A stretch of 64,000 nt of DNA from Botryococcus braunii (taxonomy: Eukaryota > Chlorophyta > Trebouxiophyceae), in assembly GCA_002005505.1 (NCBI GenBank), contig KV908590.1, positions 111,001 to 175,000 of the forward strand. The letters are read 5' to 3'. Below are positions 18,016-30,324 of this stretch, piece after piece. Numbering within the stretch: position 1 is the first letter of the stretch; every line of letters begins with the position of its first letter. Under the pieces are notes generated by a model that was not told the DNA's origin, did no database searches, and worked only from the letters and a program-made list of their open reading frames with translations. The position numbers and the translations under genes were made by a program.

Positions 18016-18276
18016 TGTAGCATTTCCTAGGGTATAATGCTCTAGTATGGTCCTTGGCATTGCTCATTGACTTGCCATGTGATCTGGGTTCGCAGTACAA
18101 CCTCGCTCAGGTAGTTCGCTCGGTTGTCCGATTACGCGTCTGTGGCAGTACAGTATAATTCAATCCACCCTGGGTTTAAGAGTGGGCTTGCGAATCAATC
18201 ATGTAACACTCTTTCGTTGCACACCACGAACGTCTCACTGTCTCCTAAAAACCTCTTCCGCTTAGTTAACGCTACA
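18016..18276 (+). repeat. 3' LTR
   Basis: A 261-bp copy of the 5' LTR with three substitutions, followed directly by CGTTT, the target-site duplication. Confidence 0.97.
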
Positions 18277-18281
18277 CGTTT

Positions 18282-20462
18282 ACAGTCGTACATTTAAAGG
18301 GCCTTACAACTCGTACGGTATGAGAGGATGTTCTTCAAAACCGGCCCTGTTGCTCTACCTGATCCCATCCCCGACAGATCCCAACAGCTAAGCTCCTTCT
18401 GGCTACCCCTAGAAGTGCACGGGGTTGAGTAGTGTGTTGATCGTGCTTTATATCGGTGGGATAACGTGGGACATGCACTGTGTATGGCCTTTACATACTT
18501 CATTCCTCATGTGTGCCGGTGAAAGCACACGCCGACCTTTTTCTTATGGGTACGCAATTGGGCGTGTGTGAAAAGGCTGCATTGTTTGATTCTCATTGCC
18601 TCCCGTAACACTTGCCCTGATGAAGGGTGTGTGGCAGAAGGTGTTTCTTTTTTTTTTTTTTTTTTTTTTTTTCCTTTTATTTTCCTGTCTGCTTTTTCCA
18701 CCTCTTTTTTGTCTTTTTTTTCTTTCTTTCTTTTTTTTTTTCTTTTAAAACAAATAAATCGATCATTCAGCATCTCGTATCCTATTTGAAACACACTAGC
18801 ACACTGCGTAGCCAATTATTGAACACTCTGACACAGAGAACTTACCAGCAGTCTCAAGAAGAAGCTTCGCGGATTTCGTTTTGAATTTTGAAAAACGGGG
18901 CTCCCCGGTTTAAGTTACTGAAACTAGGACCCCAGTGTAGCGGTCTTCATGGCCTCCAGGGTTCCAGCGGCTACTAAATGACAGGTTACCCACACTAACG
19001 TTGTACACACGCTAGCGTTAAACGCAAGATGCGCACATGGTAGGGTTTGTAATGACCAGCTTCATTGGTATATGTGCCAGAGTATTATCCATGACTAATG
19101 TAATTACAGGCAATGCTGCCCCCTCCCCCTCTTGGCCCCGGTGGACGCGTTGATGGGCTGAAAGTATATACTGCGGTTTGATATTGATATTGATATTGAT
19201 ATTGATGTATATACTGATATTGATGATATTGATTATATACTGATATATTGAATATATACTGATATTGATGATATACTGATATTGATGATATTGATATGAT
19301 ATTGATATTGATATTGAAGTATATACTGCGGTTTGAAAGTATATATACTGCGGTTTGATCATGTGCCCATGGAATGTTTAGGTTGCAACCAATGGGTGGT
19401 GGTGGGGGGAAGAGGGGGGGGGGGGGGGATGAGTGTTGGAGTGGTCAATAAACAAGCGAGACCCCTTCCCCAGAGGTCACATGTACCGTACTTCCGTATA
19501 CATCCTCCCATAGGATACGGGTAACACATGGTCTTCGGCCACGTGAGGGTTCACCGCCCTTCGAGGGTGCCGTACGCACGGTGTGCACCTGTGTGAGGCC
19601 ATTCTCACACGAAACTTTGTGCTTAGATCTAGATTAATCTTGCCTGAGTCTTCGTGAATTCTCGGGATCATGACATCACACGTGTATGCACTCATTCGCC
19701 ATATAGGGGTCTCGCTGGTTTACTGACCACTCCAACACTCTTCCACCTTAGCTGGGGGCCGTTACTCCCTTGTACGACAAGTCATCACCCCACCGCAACG
19801 CTGGGTTGAAGTTTCAAACCATTTAAATGATGTTTCTCTCTATTGGAAAGCTATCGCCTGTAACCCGTGTTGGGCGCTTCAACAGGCCCCAGGCCATTGC
19901 TCATGACAAGCTAACGTGTACCCTCATTTACTGGTGGGTTTATTTTTGAATTTTGCTTTGCAGAAGAGGACACAGATTAATTTGAGAGGTGTTCCCTCCA
20001 GCAATCAGGTAGCACATTCTGATCTCCATTTTTGCTTAGTCCACGAAGCAGCGTCCCTCTTCACCGGATTTATCAGCAGCTGCTGCGTTCCCATCGCGTC
20101 GCAGATTCCTCTGGTTAAGGACTTTAAGAGGTGTGCCTAAGGCCGTGGTCATGCGGTGACTTTGCACTCCCCTTTGCGGATGGAGGCTGGAGGAGTCTAG
20201 TCGTGAAGGGTCCCCCCCCTTTACAACAGGGGGAGGAAACGCCACCTGGTCCAGGTGACCTGGGCTCGGTCTTCCGCGTGTCGCGAGCCGCGAGAGCTAC
20301 GAGGAACACGTGATGATCTGGCTCCGAGACACGCGTCACTTCCTTGCGATCGTATTTGGGGGAACGGGCCACACGGGCTCAGAGTCTTCCCCTTGACACA
20401 AGAAACATACAGTAAAAGAAAGATAAAAGTTTAATTTTTTGTGAATTGAATTCATATCTACA
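18282..20462. other. Spacer without recognised gene
   Basis: Contains a T-rich pyrimidine tract at 18648-18745, GATATT-type tandem repeats at about 19179-19345, G runs near 19411-19429, and otherwise unique DNA. No exon is supported. Confidence 0.6.
19179..19345. repeat. GATATT / TATACTGATATTGAT tandem repeats
   Basis: Hexamer GATATT repeats mix with a longer TATATACTGATATTGATGA unit. The phrase AGTATATACTGCGGTTTGA appears three times around the edges. Confidence 0.88.
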
Positions 20463-21674
20463 ATGGCGCTTCGAGGGTTTTCACGTTTCGTTCTCGCAAT
20501 AGCCGTCGCATCCTCGTTGCTGGTCAAGCGAGGTTCTGCAGAAGAAATTACAGTACAATTGCTTCCTCCAGACGTTTCATCATTATCGGTATGCTCTGCT
20601 ACCCGGTTGGTGTTGTTGCACGTGCCGGAAAGGGGCTGGGGGTGTTGGGCCCGGGTGTCCGAGGTGGTTCTTTTACGGAGTCCTGCTCTCACGGAAACGA
20701 CGGTTTTACCAGAAATTACGAGTTTAAGATTGTACTTAGTATGTCTGGTAAGAGGTATTCCTTAGACGGTCAAGGAGGTGACATAACATGAACAACAGGG
20801 TATGATCAGGTTTTAAACAACAGCTATTTGCAACGCTTCAGAACTAACACCTGTCTTCATTCTGGTCTGCAGACAGAAAATGGTGGCAATGTGGCTTCCT
20901 CTGGCTATGTAAATCTGAATTACGCCAGCACTCAGTTGACATATGAAGTTCATGTCAGCAACCTTGAAGGGGCACGCAGCGTGCAACTTCGTTTAGGCGA
21001 TAGTGACCAAGGAGGCATTGTGGTAGCAAATCTTTATAAGGCAGCTTTTGAACCCACAAGCAACAATTTATCAAATGGCCTCCTGGCACAGGTACGCTAG
21101 TGTTTTGTGGGTTGAACCTCCTCGCTCCACAGCTCCAACAAATCTGCTGATCTGTGTTCATACATATTGATATTCTGTCAACAACCAAGAAGTTATGTCC
21201 AAAGTTGAGGCAACCTGCCACAACAGTGTGCCTAAAGTATACGTGAAGTTTACGGTTGATGATTTGTGCAGGGCACATTAAATGATTATGATTTGGTCGG
21301 GCCTATGGAACTTCCCAAGGGACGATACGTCACCGTTTCTCAATTCTATGAATGGTATGCCTCCTTGAGTGGATTTCCAGGGTCTTTCTCTCGGTCAAGC
21401 CATGAAGTCATACCAAGTACCTATGCTGATAAACATAGTTGAAATGGTGTTTGAAGTCTGCACTGCACAATGTCTTTTATAAGTCTGGTCCACAAAAGCA
21501 TTTAATTATATGAGGATGTGGATTTGCAGGTATGTAAGGTCTGGGAGCACGTTCTTTCAGATCAATACAGTTAACAGACCGCAAGGGGAGTTGAAGGGCC
21601 AGATAAACCCCAATGCCAGGAGAAGATCACCACCAAGTCCCCAAAACCTTTCAGACAGCGTTGAGGGAAGATAA
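20463..21674 (+). CDS. Secreted CHRD-domain protein
   Basis: Four exons join in phase: 20463-20588, 20873-21091, 21272-21354 and 21530-21674 (stop TAA), about 190 residues. Exon 1 encodes a signal peptide (MALRGFSRFVLAIAVASSLL, then a likely cut after GSA). Exons 2-4 make one CHRD domain: a strand-rich start with NYASTQLTYEVHVSNLEG, then GTLNDYDLVGP, LPKGRYVTVSQF and the closing NRPQGELKGQI. That closing motif is diagnostic of the domain first described in chordin and found in many secreted bacterial and algal proteins. The last 25 residues are basic and serine/proline-rich. Ligand and role are unknown; an extracellular-matrix or cell-surface role is inferred. Confidence 0.78.
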
Positions 21675-22268
21675 GAGGAGCAGTATTGCTGCAACCTGGT
21701 CTAGTTAATGACGACAACGTAGTTACCTTTGGATATCTTTCAATTGACCTCTTCCTTTTTTGCATTTGTTGTGCGAACAACAGCAACTACAGGCAGAACT
21801 GTAAGTAGAGGCTTAGTCAGTATGGTATGCTGTTCCAGGAACTGACTCATATATGCATTGAGAAGTTTCACTGACCTTTGAGTGTATGGTCAATGTGCAG
21901 ACAGGACATGTCTGATAGTCGTCTATGGGGTCTGCCTTCCCTGAAGTCAAAAAAGTCTTGTAAAGCGATCTGCTCATGGCAATAGTAGTCCTCTCTGGCA
22001 TATTACAATCACTTCCTTCTTGTCAGCCCATGATAGTGTTCCTTTTCTGTCAACCTGTGGCCAGAAGCATACTATTCGGTCAATTTTTTAGGCAGTTACC
22101 CGACTAAGATGGGACGGTGCCCTCAAATCCCAGGGAGTGTGCAGCTTTCTCCAGTAATAAGCCACAATCTCAATTTCTACCATATGTAATTGCAAGCACT
22201 TAGATAGGAACAGACATCCGGCGAAAAGAGCAAGGTAGTGTCAACTTCCACAGGAGCGAGAGAGCGCA

Positions 22269-22402
<134 letters not shown>

Positions 22403-22779
22403 TGTGTGTGTGTGTATACCTTACACGTTAACGTTGTTGTCAACATATGACGTTCTTAGGAGTTCTACTCCCGCCAATGTCTTTGCATGTTTTATTTTTT
22501 TCCTCATGAAGCGCATATTGCCAGACTTAACACTGTTAAGTAATATTCCGGGCGCCCTTTCCTCCCTGAGATTTGAGTTTGCTCCTTTTCCCCTGATCTT
22601 TGATCCATTGAAGTGGTTCTTTGCCTACATAACCAACCGCTCCTAGTGCCCTGCACCTAAAGGGTGCCATGGTAAGTATGTGATACAAGCCACATATTCG
22701 AGACAATTCCTGAAATCTGACTTTTTTTCTTCCGTTTATGAGGTTCTGAGCACAGAAGCTAAGGATATAGCTCATTTAG

Positions 22780-23083
22780 CCAACGGTCGCTAAGAATATC
22801 ATTGCCAAATGAAAGTCATGCACCAATGCTGGTTGGAGATGGGGCCGGCGACATTCCAAAGATAGCACAGGAAAATCCTGCAGCTAAATGGGGAAAAGAA
22901 GGTAGGCATGGCAATGCGCAAGGGTGAAGGTCCCCAGCGGTTTCTCTTTCAAGAGGAACCGAAGAGTCGTAGACAAATCATAGATTCACTCTTCACTCTC
23001 GCTCTTTGTATTAAATTACAGGTTACACATGCGAGAGCGGAAAACGTTGGAAGGGTAGCAGCAACCACTGCTATCCGCTTAAG
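22780..23083 (+). CDS. Two candidate exons of an unrecognised protein
   Basis: Exon 22780-22901 reads LVGDGAGDIPKIAQENPAAK and ends at a GTAGGC donor in phase 1. Exon 23022-23083 follows an ATTACAG acceptor in the matching phase, reads YTCESGKRWKGSSNHCYPLK, and ends at GTAATC on a codon boundary. Phase agreement and sensible residues support coding. Paired cysteines suggest a secreted or lumenal protein. I do not recognise the family. They could be 5' exons of the CCDC103-like gene, but that family has no such region, so a separate gene is more likely. Confidence 0.4.
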
Positions 23084-23437
23084 GTAATCGAACTAGCCTG
23101 GGCATTTTGTTAGGGCCCGGTGGAAGTTTGTCTCCGGAAGGAGCTGACGGTGTTCTAGGTGCCTGTTGCTCCCTGACGGGACCGGGCGCGGGTACCCGAA
23201 CCACCTGTGTGCTCGGAATCGGGCGGCCCACAGGTATCTAGAGCCTCCGATACGGGAGCGTCTGGATTTTGAAATACAGAGATCTGTGAAACCCGTGAAA
23301 ACTGCCGTTTCAGGGCCTGCTTCAACCGCCCCGTTGGACATCCCAAAAATAGATGGGAAAGAAGATCGACTCTATTTTTTTTACGAGAAACCTGTCATCT
23401 GATCGCATCGAATACCACCCCATTTTTACTTCTTGCG

Positions 23438-24993
23438 ATGAACATACCCTATGAGTTTCACAGTGCTCAGCGTGAGGATGCCCGGAGACAGGTACTTGAT
23501 AAAGAAAATCCTGTCACCGCCATTGATCAGAAACAGAATAACTGAACATGTCATTTGAGCATGCAGGCAGTTGATCAAGCGAAGAAAAGAGCTGTAGAGC
23601 AGAAGTCCGACTACCACACTTTCCAGAACATGGTACTGAGGCCTCCCCCGCAAAATCGTAGACGCTTCGGTACATATGAATTTGGTTGAAAGAGTTATGT
23701 AGGGATCTGCAGGTAGCTGCAGCACACTTGAAGCCTGTAACTGCTTCAACGTCTGCTGGTATGAGTAGTGTCATCAGATGAGTCAGTACCTTTACTTACT
23801 GGCGTTGGGTGATCTTCTGTCTTAGATGCTGAAGACCATTGCGCAGGGAAGCAAATTTTTTTGAGAGCGTTTGATGCTTCTGGGTGCCCAGTTCACGGCC
23901 GTGTAGACAACAGAGAGTGCAGTAACATCAGGCAAAGTCTACGTCCCTTCTGGAGCTACCAATGCCTTTCATGACTCTTTTGTGCGCACCTAAATGTCCA
24001 CGGATCGCGCGAGCGTGCATTGGGGGTTTGCAGGACGGGAGATCTACCTCGAGGGTGTTGCCAGTCCTACACTCCACAGAGTCAAGCAGAGTTTATACAC
24101 TACTGGAGAAAAGCCGATATCTCCTCTCGACTTGTGCTTCTGCACGATAAGCATCAGCTCGCACATAGGTGGTTTTCTGTAGAGCTACCACCCAATGTTT
24201 TCAAAGAGGTCCTCATAACACTTGGCACATGGTGGAGGCTAAGCATGTGAGGACCCCTGGCAGCAATTACTGCAAACCAAAAGCTTGTGGCAACTGCCCT
24301 CCTGCAGCTGTGAAATCAAGCTATATCTGCACACTGCATGTTCGTTCGCCTGCATGACATGTTCACATGGAGCTTGTCCAATAGCACTCTGAAGGAGGAC
24401 AGAGATACATTGAAAAGGTGCAGGGCTTGGTGGGTTTTAACATGTCATGTTGCTGGCTGATTGTTTATGTTGCAGGGAAACTCACGAGAAGTGCACGATC
24501 AACCAGAGCATTCCAAATTCACCGCCACGCATTGCAAGTGGAGCCTTGACCCCATCTGAAGAGAGCAACCTCGAAGGTGCTATCCTCTGCCCTTTTTGGT
24601 CAAAGCCAATCCTTGTTTCCAATAAGACCAGGCATGCACAGTACAGTTATCATCTTCAAAAACACTTCACTGATAGTACATACAACATCAGTCTTGGTGC
24701 ACATGTGCCCCCGTGTGTCTCACGTCCGCGAAAAGGCACATGGGTCAAACGAGAAGCAAGGTCAGGAGGTGGTGGGGGGGGACAGTGGAGGTATCTGGAA
24801 TGTAGAGAAATGTTACAGGGTTATCCCTGCAGTCCAGCACCTGAAGGCCACTTGGCAGTGAGGCACATGGCGATCTGATAGTGGACTCAGGATCGCACCC
24901 TTGCACATCGGAGTTGGGGGGAACACACACACCCCACACACACACACGCACGCACACACACACACACACAACCCCCCCCACACACACACACAC

Positions 24994-25063
<70 letters not shown>

Positions 25064-25661
25064 CTTAAGCAGACGCCGAGGGGGGTAGGAGGAACCTACG
25101 TGGGTGGGCTTCCTGATCACTACCTTATCTTTCCTGTCAAAGTTGCACTTTCAAGCCCGACACTGTTTGAGGATATGACTACAGGTGCTGTACCACCGTG
25201 GGCATCAAGAAGACAGGCTGCAGAGCGTATCTTACACATTCTTCAGACTCTTGCGGGCACGTCCCACAACCTCTTTTTTGTACATGCTAGGTGGATTGGC
25301 TTGAACAGACACTTGCATACTAGCTTCTTGGTTGCGGCAGTATGGAGGTGTTGCCTGCTGCCTGGTCAGACGCTTTTGAAGTCTATGTTGAATGCAGTCC
25401 AGAAGAGCTTCTTTGTGCACACAACTGAACAAACCCTCAAAGTTCAGTCCCTTACTGTTACTGCACCAATAGAAGCAAAGTAATTCCACAATCTTTTTCT
25501 CCGCGTGTGCCAGGTCATGCGCCCTTTACACTTTTTCTGTAACCCTAGCATCCAGAACCATCTAGAAAATGCAAACCACTTGGCTTGGTGGACCTTTGCC
25601 GTTTACCCTTTCCTTCTTGTTATATTCCGCTTTTGGCCGCAGCGTCCTTTGCACGTGCGCT

Positions 25662-25752
<91 letters not shown>

Positions 25753-26523
25753 TGTGTGTGTGTGTGAGTGATTGAGTGAGTGAGTGAGTGATTGAAAATC
25801 TGTGCTTGTTCTCATCGTCTGAAAGCTTTCCCTTTGCAATAATGCTGTTGGGTACCCCTTCCCACATGTACACCAACATGGTCAAGTTGTGGTCAACCAT
25901 TGATGTGAGCAAACAGCTATGATTCTGTCTCTGTATCATTACAGTGAGGGTCGGATTGGGTTTTCCATTTGCAGATCCTTTCGCCTTCACTGCTTCTAAT
26001 CTGTTTAACATAAAGAGTGAAGCCTATCCTGCTTGTAATCTATTTGATATAGAGTGAAGCCTATCCTGCTTCTATTATGTTTAATATAAAGAGTGAAGCC
26101 TATCCTGCTTCTAATCTATTCAATATAGAGTGAAGCCTATCCTGCTTCTAATCTGTTTAATATAAAGAGTGAAGCCTATCCTGCGTCTAATCTGTTTGAT
26201 TGGTTTACCTCCTCCTGCCTCGTTTGGGGGTGGGGGGGGGGGCAAGCCAAGAGGCATGACTGGGGACCCGAGGGGAAGAGCAGAGGGGGTTTGGGAAAAC
26301 TTTTGGGGCTTCTGGACTAATCTTCTGACCTGGGGTAGGACAAAAACGCTTCTCACTGTCATTGCGTCTGATTGGACAACAACATGGGGAGGAGGCGCGG
26401 GCCCTGGTGCGCGAAGTGTGTGAACTTCTTGCCTCCGAGTCTGGTCTCGACGCATGCGCAGCAGAACTGAAAAGCTGCTTCCAATGCGATGTGCATCCCA
26501 GCACTGCCAGTCAAGCACAGTGA
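23438..26523 (+). CDS. CCDC103 / PR46b-like dynein arm assembly factor
   Basis: CCDC103 (DNAAF19) is needed to assemble and anchor dynein arms on ciliary axonemes. Clear exons: 23438-23491, 23567-23632 and 23713-23758, all in phase, encoding SAQREDARRQ, AVDQAKKRAVEQK, YHTFQNM and VAAAHLKPV. This matches the conserved N-terminal block of the family (charged helix, then an AxHLKP motif). A later exon, about 24045-24246, reads AEFIHYWRKA and gives the start of the C-terminal RPAP3-like helical domain. Further pieces are about 25156-25256 (AAERILHILQTLA) and 26339-26523 (RFSLSLRLIGQQHG, ELLASESGLDACAAELK, stop TGA). The joins into and out of the fourth and fifth exons are not settled; the fifth may use a GC donor. 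An upstream first exon is possible. Confidence 0.7.
24925..25061. repeat. (CA)n array with C-run interruption
   Basis: CA repeats interrupted by CG and by one run of C, inside the CCDC103-like gene. Confidence 0.96.
25662..25795. repeat. (TG)n array followed by GTGAGTGA units
   Basis: About 110 bases of TG with one GG slip, then several GAGT/GATT tetramers, intronic in the CCDC103-like gene. Confidence 0.96.
25995..26205. repeat. About 39-bp tandem repeat with ATAAAGAGTGAAGCCTATC
   Basis: Five units of about 35-40 bases, each carrying GAGTGAAGCCTATCCTGCTT and AATCTGTTTAATATA, in the last intron of the CCDC103-like gene. A single matching 19-mer sits at 47842-47860. Confidence 0.9.
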
Positions 26524-26590
26524 TCAAGCACAGGAGCATCCCAGTCAAGCACAGGAGCCTCCCAGCACTGCCAGTCAAGAACAGTGATCA
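26493..26590. repeat. Nested CCCAGCACTGCCAGTCAAG duplication
   Basis: Two copies of CATCCCAGCACTGCCAGTCAAG-like sequence with CACAGTGATCA tails, with a shorter partial copy between. The first copy overlaps the last codons and stop of the CCDC103-like gene. Confidence 0.85.
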
Positions 26591-28928
26591 CATAAGCCAT
26601 CGATGTCAAGCCTAGGTTGTTGGCATGCGCTGGCTTGTTAATTTGGCGCCCATCGCTGTACGTAGATCAGTATGCAGGTGTAACTGTAGGTGCAATGTCC
26701 CCGTTTTATTTCTCTTTTGCTCGTCTTCAATATTTAGTCACATAATATTTTGCACCCCCCACCCCCCACCCACTCTGGGGGGGCTTGGTTGGTCAATTCA
26801 ATTAGTATAAGGCCAACCCCTTCCCGTTTCGTTTGATTCGCAGAGTCCAATCTTGATGCGCAAAATGTCTCCTAGTCATTCTTGCACATCCATCTGGCTG
26901 CAAATGGCCGATGTGGGCAGACCATGATGTGACATATCAAGGAGATCATGACGATCGAATTTGGTGAGCGTTGACGGGATTTCCTCGTGGGAGAGAAGAG
27001 CTCTTGAGTGGACTCAACTTGAGTGTCCTCAAATGAAATGGCACCCCACGCCTTCATATGAGAAGACCATTGAGGCTAGAACGAGAATCATTGCCCCGTG
27101 GGTGCACAGACCAAAACCCTAGTCGCATGTATAAACACATCTCTTGGTATCTTGTGAAATGTGGAGAATTTCAGAAGTCAGAAATTTATCTACATAACGT
27201 CCTAGACAATGCCACTTGTGTGTTCTTTGAGCTCTTCTCTCAGTAGCAACGTACCCGTTGCTGATCTTGGATACAAGAAAAGACATTACCTCTTTGAGAA
27301 CTTAAAAATTTTGGATGAGGCCTGCACCAAGCACAGAGCAGGGGGCACAATTACAAAGCTTTGGCCTGCCGGACAGCAAACTTTTCTTCTAGCGACATCA
27401 CAGTCATAACCAACTGAGTAACTGAGTTCTGAATCATGGCTGTCTTATAAGGCGGATTTCAAAGTGCAGATGGGTGATGTGTAACATGCGATGCAATGAA
27501 AATTATATACATTGCATCTGAGAGTGGCCATACAGCTGAATACCAATGTATGTATATACTAGTAATGCTTCCATGACAGTATACTCGGTCGTCTTCCGCA
27601 CTTCTCCATGCCCCTCTATCTGACTTACGTCCCTTCCGCTCTTACCATCTTCCCCAGTTCAAGTTCCAAGTCAGCATCGCTTTCGTGTCAGGAGATGTCT
27701 CCATCCGTTATCAATGGAAGACACGACAACCACCAGAAGGACCGCATATACTAAAACCACGACGGTCATCCACAGAACTCTGTGGACTGGAGGAAGCACG
27801 AAGTCCCGTCTGACTGCAAAAACATCACGGCATACACGTGTAAAGTGTTTCAGGCGGTTTGAAACTGTTGTCAAGAAATTGAACAATGGAGTACGCACAA
27901 CTCCACGTGTGGGACCCCTTTCAGGAAAGGCTGTACCCTGGTGCTGCCCTGCATATACCCTTTGAGTATCCCCATATCTTCTACTAAAGCCTGCCTGTGT
28001 TCTACCACTGCTGTACAACTGCTCCTTGCCCAGGTGCTGACGCCGACCATCTTGCCCAGGCTTCAGCAGAAAGCAGCGTCTGTTACACTGCAACACACAA
28101 ATGGCATATTCAAGCTACAAAAATGTGTTCTACTTAGTGTCGCAGCGTCACAGGACTGTGCCACCAAAGCTGTTGCTTCGCCTTACATGGGAACGCTGGG
28201 AGCCAGGCCGTACCGAATGGGCCCCTGCTGGGACCAATTGTGCCGTACCACGCCTTGAGGGTGTGGTTGAAAACTTTACATGGCGCAAAGATAGATTGAG
28301 CTTATTCTGTAAGCGGGGACACTCTTGGTTGCATCTGTTCTGTAGCAACCGCTGGGGTGACTCACTTATTTCGAAGGCAGAAACTCGGACCATTGGAGAG
28401 GGCACTCGCGTCCAGGATTAAACTCCCCAAATTTGGATGTAACTCAAACACGAACAAGGCTTGAAAAAGCACCAATAACTTTGGCGTACAGCAAGATCAG
28501 AATGGAAGTAGGCACGATGCTGCGTACTGCGACCAAAGAACGAAACAGCTGGTGCGATGTGCCTTCCACTACCGGATGTTCACAGTACTATAATGTTGTG
28601 GCATAGAGAACCTTACTTTTGCAGACGATGTTTTGGGACTTGACGAGAACCATCTTGATTGCTAGTACTCCCAATGCAGGCAGTACAGTACCTGCAAAAC
28701 TGCCACCAGGGGAAAGGATGGTCAACTGCAACATACTTCCCATTCTTCATCAGAAAAGAAATAGTTATAGATTGGGTAGCCATCCACATAAGTTTACGCC
28801 TCTATCTGTGCACGCATGCTTTCGGACCGTACGATCCGAAAGTGTGGTTCCTCTCTACTGCATTCTTTTCTCACCGAATACTCTGGGGCTTCATTTCTCT
28901 GACCCGTCAAGTCTTGTGACACCATAAT
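26591..28928. other. Spacer, no supported gene
   Basis: Open stretches occur near 27671-28096 (minus, one very hydrophobic valine-rich segment), 28101-28421 and 28659-28919 (plus). None has convincing splice context or a family I recognise. Probably intergenic or intronic. Confidence 0.45.
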
Positions 28929-29207
28929 TTACAAGGCAAGCAGTGCGTAATACCGATCTTGAGCATTGGGCCTAGCAAGGTTGAGAGATAGACGCCTTCT
29001 GGCCCAGGGCCGTGCTTGGACCGTGTAATCTAGTACACAACCAATCATCATTTCATCGACATGGGCTTGGATGGGGGCACATACATAACGTTTGTACCCC
29101 ACCTCATTGTGTGCATGCATCAATCTGACTGCCCCAAGGCTGTCACGTCAGGCTATGCTTCGACGTCTGGTGTAAGCTGTTGCATATATTTTGTTTGAGG
29201 CCTTTAC

Positions 29208-29391
29208 CTGCAGAGAGCATAGCACAATCTTCCGTGTTTGGTGAGAAGCAGTGTTGGCGCACAGACGATCCGACGTTTTGAGGGGGCAATCTTGGGAGCT
29301 TGCTTCTGCGGATAACAGCAGATCAACAAGGGGAGGGACTGTGAGCTCTTCCTCAACCTTCAAACGCAAAAAACTCGACAAGAATCTTGAA
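29208..29391 (-). CDS. Candidate exon, unrecognised
   Basis: A minus-strand open segment reading FLRLKVEEELTVPPLVDLLL and ending at a strong donor (CTGCAG then GTAAAG) at 29207. The 5' acceptor is not resolved. Another open minus segment at 28929-29123 (GYKRYVCAPIQAHVDE, stop at 28929) could be its terminal exon, but the phases do not agree. Weak. Confidence 0.25.
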
Positions 29392-29614
29392 AGGTATATA
29401 TCACCCGCATGCTTGGACAATATGCCATGCTTGACTCAGATGGCACCAAGAGGGTGTGCAGGTGACACCGCCAGCCGTGGGTGATTTCATAATTACAAAC
29501 ACCTCGATTTGGTGGATCCAGAACACTCATTGCTGGTTGCATGTCCCTCCGATAAAGTGAAATGGGCACGTACTGTATGCGCACGAATGCATGCACGAGT
29601 GCGCGCGGGCGCGT

Positions 29615-29731
<117 letters not shown>

Positions 29732-29743
29732 TCCATATGACAG

Positions 29744-29938
29744 GGAGCTGACAAAAGGAGTACCGCATGATCAAGTCGTACATCAGCCTGCTGTGAGGGC
29801 ACTCGCTGTAAAGGGAGAAGAAGTGAGGACATAGCCATTCCTGCAATCCGCAGAATGCAATGATGTCTTTCCTGAATGTGCAGATCAACACGCTGGTCAA
29901 CGTGCTCACTCACTGGAGAAAAGCTGCAACCTCCAATT
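29744..29938 (+). CDS. Two candidate exons, possibly of an ORC3-like protein
   Basis: Exon 29744-29822 follows a CAG acceptor, reads GVPHDQVVHQPAVRALAVKG and ends at GTGAGG. Exon 29884-29938 follows TGTGCAG, continues on a codon boundary with INTLVNVLTHWRKAAT and ends at GTAAGC. A third open piece near 30509-30600 reads LFKELQCLEFIGIT. This order (helix with LxxLVxxLxxW, then FxELQxLxFI) faintly resembles the C-terminal winged-helix end of origin recognition complex subunit 3. The resemblance is weak and unconfirmed; coding itself is moderately supported by matching phases. Confidence 0.4.
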
Positions 29939-30086
29939 GTAAGCGACTTCCTGGGAAATCTTTACAACCGGTTGGTTCCCTAGTTTTTCCCCCGGCAGTC
30001 TCGTTTTTTGTCATTCTCTTGGCGATTGGCTTGCTTTGTTTATGAGAGCGTCCGTTTGCATGCATGTGTGATGAGTACTATTGTGT

Positions 30087-30324
<238 letters not shown>

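Larger units (their letters stand above)
11949..18276 (+). mobile_element. Ty3/gypsy LTR retrotransposon with chromodomain (chromovirus)
   Basis: A complete element: two 261-bp LTRs starting TG and ending CA, flanked by a 5-bp duplication CGTTT at 11944-11948 and 18277-18281. Internal order is primer site, gag, protease, reverse transcriptase, RNase H, integrase, chromodomain remnant, purine tract. RNase H before integrase is the Ty3/gypsy order, and a chromodomain marks the chromovirus branch. The two LTRs differ at three sites (A/T, C/T, A/C), so the insertion is fairly recent. Two frameshifts in pol mean this copy is unlikely to move by itself. About 600 bases of non-coding DNA lie between pol and the 3' LTR. 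Confidence 0.97.

Noticed and set aside
27671..28096. Minus-strand frame with a strongly hydrophobic valine-rich segment
   Set aside because: No acceptor or donor fits, no family is recognised, and the hydrophobic stretch alone is not evidence of a gene.
28659..28919. Plus-strand frame resembling a membrane segment
   Set aside because: A CAG precedes it, but neighbouring exons in phase were not found and the composition is equivocal.
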